A program made the translations under genes and the position numbers. Shown here in pieces: positions 58,051 through 64,000 of a stretch of DNA of 64,000 nt; position 1 is the stretch's first letter, and each line of letters opens with the position of its first letter. The stretch is from positions 3,038,001 to 3,102,000 of the forward strand of contig NZ_CP029608.1 of the NCBI RefSeq assembly GCF_003352185.1. Reading direction: 5' to 3'. The DNA is from Pseudomonas kribbensis (lineage in GTDB: Bacteria > Pseudomonadota > Gammaproteobacteria > Pseudomonadales > Pseudomonadaceae). Below the pieces are notes generated by a model, which was not told where the DNA came from, made no database searches, and saw nothing but the letters and a program-made list of their open reading frames with translations.

Positions 58051-59904
58051 ATGGGTGTGTATGACTACAAGAACTTCAACACAGCGGATTCCAAGGCGTT
58101 GTTCAGCGATGCCATGGCCATCACGCTGTACTCCTATCACAACCTCGACAACGGTTTCGCGGTCGGCTATCAGCACAACGGCTTCGGCCTCGGTCTGCCG
58201 GCCACGCTGATCAGTGCGCTGATCGGCGGCACCGATTCTCAAGGGGTGATTCCCGGACTCCCGTGGAATCCCGATTCGGAAAAACTCGCCCTCGACGCCG
58301 TGAAAAAGGCCGGTTGGACACCGATCACTGCCTCGCAACTGGGCTATGACGGCAAGACCGACGTGCGCGGAACCTTCTTCGGTGAAAAGCCCGGCTACAC
58401 CAGTGCCCAAGTGGAAATCCTCGGCAAGTACGACGCCCAGGGCCATCTCACGGAAATCGGCATCGCCTTTCGCGGCACCAGCGGCCCACGGGAAATCCTG
58501 ATTGGCGACTCGATCGCCGACGCCATCAATGACCTGCTCGCCGCGTTCGGCCCCAAGGATTACGCCAAGAACTACGTCGGCGAAGCCTTCGGCAATCTGA
58601 TGAACAACGTAGTGGCGTTCGCCAAGGCCAACGGCCTCACCGGCAAGGACGTGCTGATCAGCGGCCACAGCCTCGGCGGCCTGGCGGTCAACAGCATGGC
58701 GGACCTGAGCGGCAGCAAGTGGGGCGGGTTCTTCCAGGACTCCAACTACATCGCCTACGCCTCACCAACCCAGAGCAGCACCGACAAAGTGCTCAACGTC
58801 GGCTACGAGAACGACCCGGTATTCCGCGCCCTCGACGGCTCGACCTTCACCGGGGCATCGCTGGGCGTACACGACGCATCGAAAGTCTCGGCCACCGACA
58901 ATATCGTCAGCTTCAACGACCACTACGCCTCGAACGCGTGGAACGTGCTGCCGTATTCGATCGTCAACATCCCGACCTGGATCTCGCACCTGCCGACGGC
59001 TTACGGCGACGGCATGAACCGGGTCATCGAGTCGAAGTTCTACGACCTCACCAGCCGTGATTCGACGATCATCGTGGCCAACCTGTCGGACCCGGCGCGG
59101 GCCAACACCTGGGTACAGGACCTCAACCGCAATGCCGAGCCCCACAAGGGCAGCACCTTCATCATCGGCAGCGACGGTAACGATCTGATCCAGGGCGGCA
59201 GCGGCAACGATTATCTGGAGGGTCGTGCCGGCAACGACACCTTCCGCGACAGCGGCGGCTACAACATCATCCTCGGCGGTTCAGGCAACAACACCCTCGA
59301 GTTGCAGCAGTCGGTGAACAAGTTCGACTTCGCCAACGACGGCGCCGGAAACCTGTACATCCGTGATGCCAACGGTGGAATCAGCATCACCCGCGACATC
59401 GGCAGCATCGTCACCAAGGAGCCGGGCTTCCTCTGGGGCCTGTTCAAGGACGACGTGACCCACAGCGTGACCGCCGATGGCCTGAAGGTCGGCAACAACG
59501 TCACCCAGTACGAATCGAGCGTGAAGGGCACCAGCGGCGCCGACACCCTCAAGGCCCATGCCGGTGGCGACTGGTTGTTTGGCCTGGACGGCAACGATCA
59601 CTTGATCGGTGGCGCGGGCAATGACGTGTTCGTCGGCGGCGCCGGCAATGACCTGATGGAATCGGGCGGCGGGGCGGATACGTTCCTGTTCAGCGGCGCA
59701 TTCGGCCAGGATCGGGTGGTGGGTTTCAACGGCAACGACAAACTGGTGTTCCTCGGCGTGCAGGGCGTGTTGCCGGGCGATGACTTCCGCGCCCATGCCA
59801 CGTCGGTGGGGCAGGATACGGTGCTGAAGTTTGGTGCTGATTCGGTGACGCTGGTCGGGGTTTCGCTGAACAGTCTCAGTGCTGATGGCATCGTGATCGC
59901 CTGA
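58051..59904 (+). CDS. pueA: Family I.3 lipase/polyurethanase (PueA/LipA-like)
   Basis: A 617-aa secreted lipase, the exact length of PueA and of the well-studied Pseudomonas sp. MIS38 I.3 lipase. Nucleophile S207 lies in GHSLGG. C-terminal RTX repeats (GGSGNDYLEGRAGNDT, GGAGNDVFVGGAGNDL) and the end DGIVIA mark it as a type I secretion substrate. No signal peptide. It hydrolyses triglycerides and, in relatives, polyester polyurethane. It is paralogous to the preceding lipase; a hairpin pair separates them. Confidence 0.9.
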   Translation: MGVYDYKNFNTADSKALFSDAMAITLYSYHNLDNGFAVGYQHNGFGLGLPATLISALIGGTDSQGVIPGLPWNPDSEKLALDAVKKAGWTPITASQLGYDGKTDVRGTFFGEKPGYTSAQVEILGKYDAQGHLTEIGIAFRGTSGPREILIGDSIADAINDLLAAFGPKDYAKNYVGEAFGNLMNNVVAFAKANGLTGKDVLISGHSLGGLAVNSMADLSGSKWGGFFQDSNYIAYASPTQSSTDKVLNVGYENDPVFRALDGSTFTGASLGVHDASKVSATDNIVSFNDHYASNAWNVLPYSIVNIPTWISHLPTAYGDGMNRVIESKFYDLTSRDSTIIVANLSDPARANTWVQDLNRNAEPHKGSTFIIGSDGNDLIQGGSGNDYLEGRAGNDTFRDSGGYNIILGGSGNNTLELQQSVNKFDFANDGAGNLYIRDANGGISITRDIGSIVTKEPGFLWGLFKDDVTHSVTADGLKVGNNVTQYESSVKGTSGADTLKAHAGGDWLFGLDGNDHLIGGAGNDVFVGGAGNDLMESGGGADTFLFSGAFGQDRVVGFNGNDKLVFLGVQGVLPGDDFRAHATSVGQDTVLKFGADSVTLVGVSLNSLSADGIVIA

Positions 59905-59912
59905 TCGTGACG

Positions 59913-59940
59913 GTGGAGAGGGAATTCTTTCCCTCTCCAC
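59913..59940 (+). terminator. Hairpin after the 617-aa lipase
   Basis: GTGGAGAGGGAA (59913-59924) pairs perfectly over 12 bp with TTCCCTCTCCAC (59929-59940) across a 4-base loop, just after the lipase stop. No T-run follows. Confidence 0.75.
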
Positions 59941-60067
59941 ATCAAAAGTGACTCATTGGCCACTACCTGACTCAAACCCCTGCACCAACAGGAAACGCGG
60001 ACTAAAGCCATCGCATGCGCACTCGTCATGTATGGGCAAGCCGCCATTGAGTACAGGAGATTCAAAC

Positions 60068-60442
60068 GTGAAAGGTTTCAAGGGGTATATCGGTATTGTC
60101 GGGTTGGCGCTGCTGTCGGCCAATGTCTGGGCCGATTTGCCTCACAGCTCGATTCTGAGCCGCTACGGTGTCAGCTCCGATGAATTGCCGAAACCGGCAC
60201 CCACCGAGAACAGCGAGCCGGTCGAAGAGAAAAGCCGCTTTCATATCCAGCCCGAACAACCGTTCGTGACCGTTCGCATCGGCGAAAACAATGAGCCCGA
60301 AATGACCGGCAACCTGAGCATCGACCGCATGGCGCAACAGGAGCGCCAACGTTGCCAGCGCCTGCAGGAAGAAATGGTCCGGCGCGGTGAGCGCGCGTTG
60401 AACTGCGACGGCTCCCTGCCGGGCATGGCGTTACCCCGCTGA
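60068..60442 (+). CDS. Small exported protein of unknown function
   Basis: A 124-aa protein with a signal peptide (cleavage near VWA, about residue 21), a Pro/Glu-rich middle and a C-terminal helix with two Cys (ERQRCQRL and LNCDG). It starts at GTG 60068, fixed by AGGAGA 8 bases upstream. It is not recognised. It follows the exoenzyme island in the same direction but after a strong hairpin, so it need not belong to it. Confidence 0.75.
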   Translation: MKGFKGYIGIVGLALLSANVWADLPHSSILSRYGVSSDELPKPAPTENSEPVEEKSRFHIQPEQPFVTVRIGENNEPEMTGNLSIDRMAQQERQRCQRLQEEMVRRGERALNCDGSLPGMALPR

Positions 60443-60449
60443 AAAATGC

Positions 60450-60487
60450 AAAAAAGGCTGCGCTCCTACAGGATTGCAGCCTTTTTT
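60450..60487. terminator. Bidirectional rho-independent terminator
   Basis: AAAAAAGGCTGC (60450-60461) pairs with GCAGCCTTTTTT (60476-60487) across a 14-base loop, between the small exported protein and the convergent lipoprotein gene. Confidence 0.92.
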
Positions 60488-60500
60488 GTTGGGGTAATCG

Positions 60501-60725
60501 TCAGTCTTCCTTACGCACCGTGGCGACTTCATCGGCCTTGACCCGGATCTTCGCGCCGGAAATGTCCCGGAACTCATAGAAGCCGTCCTCGGACTTGGTT
60601 TTCGGCATGTCCTTGGTCAGATATTGCGTACCGTTCTGCAAGGTCACCACAGTCGGGGTGGAGCAACCGGCCAGCGCCATCAGCGCAACGACGGTCATCG
60701 GCATAAACAACGTCTTGAAATTCAT
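60501..60725 (-). CDS. YgdI/YgdR-family lipoprotein
   Basis: A 74-aa lipoprotein with lipobox LAGC and the short SH3-like YgdI/YgdR (DUF903) domain (VTLQNGTQYLTKDMP, KIRVKADEV). The function of the family is unknown. ATG 60725 has GAGGAAA about 9 bases upstream. It is divergent from the Fan1-like gene. Confidence 0.9.
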   Translation of the reverse strand: MNFKTLFMPMTVVALMALAGCSTPTVVTLQNGTQYLTKDMPKTKSEDGFYEFRDISGAKIRVKADEVATVRKED

Positions 60726-60923
60726 ACCCGGTATTTCCTCATTCATTTCGACCGGTGTCGGTCCTCTAACGCGGTTGGTGCCAAATCCCCGGTAAAAGTT
60801 CGATGGACTGGCGAAAAAACCTCAATCGCGGATGCCACTGATCCTTTTCCGTTTGCGCCCGTCGGGGCAGAACTGGTATCTGTACGCATAACCAGTATTC
60901 GCTTGCCATGGCCCGCTATCACC

Positions 60924-62576
60924 GTGACTTCCAGCCCCCTCGACGATCCGTTCTATTACCTCAACAACTTCCGGCAAGTGCTTGACTGGCTTGAGCTTCG
61001 TTATGCCGACGTGATGAGCGAAACGGAGCATGCCTTCATTCGCGACTTCAAGTCACTGCCGCGCGGCTCCCAGGGTTTGCTGGTGCGGATGGTGATGCGC
61101 AAGGGCGTGCATTTTCGGGCGGGCAAACTTAACTATCCGGAAATTGGCGACATTGCATCAGCCGCGCAGCCGTTGCTCGATCATGGCTGGCTGGACGAGC
61201 AAGCGCTGTTGACGATGCCGGAGCTGTTCGATCTGCTGCTGAAGGCTGAAGTCGTACAAGCCTTCGGCCCGGCCATCGATGATCCAAAGGGTCGCAAGGT
61301 CGACTGGTTGCCGAACCTGCACGAGCAGTTTCCCGAGTCACGTTGCTGGCATGACTGGTGCCCGGCGATTGCAGACCGATTGTTCAGCCTGACGCTGATG
61401 GACCTGTGCGACCGGTTTCGCCTGATGTTCTTCGGCAATCTGTACCAGGACTGGTCGGAGTTTGTCCTCGCTGACCTTGGAATCTACACCTACGAAAAAG
61501 TCGAGCTCAGCGCCGATTCCCGAGGCCTGCGCAGCCGTGCCGACGTCGATGCCTGTCTGTTCCTGCACGATTGCCAGCAGCGTTTCGAGGCGGGTGAGGC
61601 GATCGAGCCGATTGCCGAAGAGCTTAGCGCTTTGCAATTCGACAACCCGTGGTTGCAGCGTCGGCTCGGCAAGCTGCTGTTCCAGATCGGCCAGCATTGC
61701 GAACGCATCGCGGAATTTGCCCTGGCCCTGAGCCTTTATCGCGGCTGTGCCTATCCCGGCGCGCGGTTGCGGATGATCCGGGTGCTGGAACGCTGCGGTG
61801 AATATGCCCTGGCGCTGGAGCTGGGCACGCTGGCTGAACAGGCGCCGGAAAGCGCCGCCGAACAACAGGGCCTGCAACGGGCGCTGCCACGTCTGCGGCG
61901 CAAACTCGGCGGACCGGCGCTCAAACGCGTGGCGCCAAAACCTGTGGAGCGTCTGGATCTGCATCTGCCTCGGCTCGATCCGGCGCTGTCGGTGGAGTAT
62001 CACGTGCAGGCGCATCTGCATGAGGACGCCGGCCCCGTGCATTACGTCGAGAACAGCCTGATCAACTCGCTGTTCGGCCTGCTGTGCTGGCCGGCGATTT
62101 TCGCACCGCTGCCGGGGGCGTTTTTCAATCCGTTCCAGCGCGGGCCGGCAGATTTGCTCCATGAGGATTTCCAGGGACGTCGGGCCGAGCTGTTCGAAGT
62201 CTGCCTGGCGGAACTCGACGACGGCCGTTATGCCGACACCATCCGTACACGGTTTGCCGCCAAGTGGGGCATTCAGTCGCCGTTCGTGTTTTGGGGCGCA
62301 CTCAATGAAGAACTGCTGGAACAAGCGCTGACCTGCCTGCCGGCCGAGCACCTCAAGCACTGGTTCAATCGGCTGTTGCTGGACATCAAGGCCAATCGCG
62401 CCGGCATGCCGGACCTGATCCAGTTCTGGCCGCAGCACAAGACCTACCGGATGATCGAGGTCAAAGGTCCCGGCGACCGCTTGCAGGACAATCAACTGCG
62501 CTGGCTGGAGTTCTGCCACACGCACCAGATGCCGGTGGCGGTGTGTTACGTGCAATGGGCGGAGCAGGGCGCTTGA
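60924..62576 (+). CDS. Fan1-type VRR-NUC nuclease
   Basis: A 550-aa protein with a helical N-terminal and middle region and a C-terminal VRR-NUC domain. The metal-binding motif is visible: D497 (GMPDLIQF), E512 and K514 (IEVKGPGD). Bacterial Fan1 proteins cut 5' flaps and unhook DNA interstrand crosslinks. I place the start at GTG 60924 because the family begins with TSSPLDDPFYYL; its ribosome site is poor, and TTG 60903 is an alternative. The stop overlaps the TTG of the helicase gene, so the two are coupled. Confidence 0.88.
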   Translation: MTSSPLDDPFYYLNNFRQVLDWLELRYADVMSETEHAFIRDFKSLPRGSQGLLVRMVMRKGVHFRAGKLNYPEIGDIASAAQPLLDHGWLDEQALLTMPELFDLLLKAEVVQAFGPAIDDPKGRKVDWLPNLHEQFPESRCWHDWCPAIADRLFSLTLMDLCDRFRLMFFGNLYQDWSEFVLADLGIYTYEKVELSADSRGLRSRADVDACLFLHDCQQRFEAGEAIEPIAEELSALQFDNPWLQRRLGKLLFQIGQHCERIAEFALALSLYRGCAYPGARLRMIRVLERCGEYALALELGTLAEQAPESAAEQQGLQRALPRLRRKLGGPALKRVAPKPVERLDLHLPRLDPALSVEYHVQAHLHEDAGPVHYVENSLINSLFGLLCWPAIFAPLPGAFFNPFQRGPADLLHEDFQGRRAELFEVCLAELDDGRYADTIRTRFAAKWGIQSPFVFWGALNEELLEQALTCLPAEHLKHWFNRLLLDIKANRAGMPDLIQFWPQHKTYRMIEVKGPGDRLQDNQLRWLEFCHTHQMPVAVCYVQWAEQGA

Positions 62577-64000
62577 GCTACAGCATCGCGGTGCGGGCGT
62601 TGTGCGAATTCACCGCCAAGAGCGGCGACCTCGACTTGCGCTTCACGCCGTCGCCCACCGCGCTGGAGGGCATCGCCGGTCACCGCACCGTCGCCTCGCG
62701 GCGTAATGATGCCTACCAAAGCGAAGTGGCGCTGGAAGGCGAGTTCCGCACCTTGAAGGTCAAGGGCAGGGCGGACGGCTACGACCCGACGCAGAACTGC
62801 CTGGAGGAAGTCAAAACCTACCGTGGCGACCTGAGCAAACAACCCGCCAATCACCGCGCGCTGCATTGGGCGCAGGCGAAAATCTACGGCTGGCTGATGT
62901 GCCGCCGGTTGCAGCTGGAACAGATCAACCTGGCGCTGGTGTATTTCGACATCGTCAGCGAAAAGGAAACCTGCCTGGTCGAAGCCTTCAGTGCTGAAGC
63001 ATTGCGCGAGTTTTTCGAACAACAGTGCGGCTTGTTCCTGGCATGGGCCGAGCAGGAAATGGCCCACCGTGAAGCGCGTAATCAGGCGGCGCAGCAACTG
63101 GGCTTTCCCCATGACAGTTTCCGCCCCGGCCAGCGTCATCTTGCCGAGTCGGTGTTCAAGGCCGTCAGTACCGGCCGCTGCCTGATGGCCCAGGCGCCCA
63201 CCGGCATCGGCAAGACCCTGGGCACGCTGTTCCCGATGCTCAAGGCCTTGGCGCCGCAGCAGCTGGACAAGGTGTATTTCCTCACCGCCAAGACCCCGGG
63301 GCGCAAACTGGCGCTGGACTCGGCGCAAGTGCTGTTCGATCACCACGCAACCCTGCCGTTGCGGGTGCTGGAGATGGTCGCCCGGGACAAGGCTTGCGAG
63401 CATCCCGACAAGGCCTGTCACGGCGAATCCTGCCCGTTGGCTCAAGGCTTCTATGACCGGTTGCCGGCGGCTCGTAAAGCCGCCAGTCAATTGAAGTTGC
63501 AGGATCAGGCGGCAATCCGTGAAGTCGCCGCGCAGCACTCGGTATGTCCGTACTACCTGAGCCAGGAAATGGCACGCTGGGCCGATGTGGTGGTCGCGGA
63601 CTACAACTATTACTTCGACTTCACCGCGCTGCTGTTCGGCCTGGCCCAGCTCAATCAATGGAAGGTCGCGGTGCTGGTGGACGAGGCGCATAACCTGGTC
63701 GAACGCGGGCGGCAGATGTACAGCGCCACCCTCGATCAGGGAGTCTTCAACAGCGTGCGCAAAACCGCACCCGAGGCGTTGAAGAAGCCCCTGCAACGGG
63801 TCAACCGTGAATGGAATGCCTTGCACAACGCACAACTGGCGCCGTATCAGGCCTACGACAAGGCACCGGAAAAACTGCTGCAGGCGATCACGTCGTGCAG
63901 CGCAAGCATTGGCGATTACCTCAATGATCACCCGCAAGGGCTCGACAGCGGCTTGCAGAATGCCTGGTTCGAGATGCTGCAATTCGGCCGGGTCGCGGAG
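62573..64000 (+). CDS. DinG/XPD-type helicase with PD-(D/E)XK domain, N-terminal part
   Basis: The first 476 codons of a superfamily 2 helicase; the gene runs past the window. Residues about 50-110 resemble a PD-(D/E)XK nuclease core (GRADGYDP and EEVKTYRGD). The helicase follows: Walker A K214 (APTGIGKT), four Cys suggesting an iron-sulfur cluster (AC, AC, SC and later VCPYYLS) and DEAH-type D370 (VDEAHNL). It starts at TTG 62573, overlapping the nuclease stop (TTGA). A fused nuclease-helicase beside Fan1 points to crosslink or R-loop repair. Confidence 0.9.
   Translation, partial: MSYSIAVRALCEFTAKSGDLDLRFTPSPTALEGIAGHRTVASRRNDAYQSEVALEGEFRTLKVKGRADGYDPTQNCLEEVKTYRGDLSKQPANHRALHWAQAKIYGWLMCRRLQLEQINLALVYFDIVSEKETCLVEAFSAEALREFFEQQCGLFLAWAEQEMAHREARNQAAQQLGFPHDSFRPGQRHLAESVFKAVSTGRCLMAQAPTGIGKTLGTLFPMLKALAPQQLDKVYFLTAKTPGRKLALDSAQVLFDHHATLPLRVLEMVARDKACEHPDKACHGESCPLAQGFYDRLPAARKAASQLKLQDQAAIREVAAQHSVCPYYLSQEMARWADVVVADYNYYFDFTALLFGLAQLNQWKVAVLVDEAHNLVERGRQMYSATLDQGVFNSVRKTAPEALKKPLQRVNREWNALHNAQLAPYQAYDKAPEKLLQAITSCSASIGDYLNDHPQGLDSGLQNAWFEMLQFGRVAE

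Overview
The window is chromosomal DNA from a fluorescent pseudomonad, most likely of the P. fluorescens group. The evidence is high-GC coding DNA throughout, a complete mexEF-oprN pump with MexT and MexS, an alkaline protease / T1SS / lipase exoenzyme cluster of the P. fluorescens type, and many small Pseudomonas families (DUF1652, YgdI/YgdR lipoprotein, DUF1656). I see no rRNA, tRNA, IS element, prophage or CRISPR array. Both ends cut a gene.

Layout. 1-1920: N-terminal part of a very large protein of unknown function (minus strand). 2123-13656: a dense signalling island. It holds a lone receiver divergent from a five-gene operon (triple-receiver hybrid kinase, CheR, CheB, receiver-kinase, lone receiver), then a halovibrin-like lipoprotein, then a KaiC-like ATPase overlapping a hybrid kinase with a degenerate receiver. 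13781-18338: a TPR membrane protein and an AaeAB-type efflux set (FUSC, DUF1656, HlyD-like). 18397-29781: mexE-mexF-oprN, an ArgP-like LysR gene, two small envelope proteins, a SotB-type exporter, then divergent mexT and mexS. 30328-38826: an unrecognised 484-aa protein with a MocR regulator, phosphoglucomutase, pirin, a UvrD-like helicase and DUF1652. 39090-42891: a polyamine or amine uptake and oxidation group with an AraC-type regulator.

43295-59904 is the exoenzyme island: AprA protease, its inhibitor, the AprDEF type I exporter, two S8 serine-protease autotransporters, and two family I.3 lipases/polyurethanases with RTX repeats. The exporter probably serves AprA and both lipases, while the autotransporters carry their own beta-barrels. 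The aprA ribosome-binding site matches the RsmA/RsmE recognition consensus exactly, which implies Gac/Rsm control. 60068-60725 holds two small exported proteins. 60924-64000 holds a Fan1-type VRR-NUC nuclease that overlaps a DinG/XPD-type helicase with its own PD-(D/E)XK domain, a probable DNA-repair pair.

The least explained parts are the CheR/CheB-linked kinase operon without a chemoreceptor, the KaiC-pseudoreceiver kinase pair, the 484-aa protein with its MocR partner, and the cut protein at the left edge.
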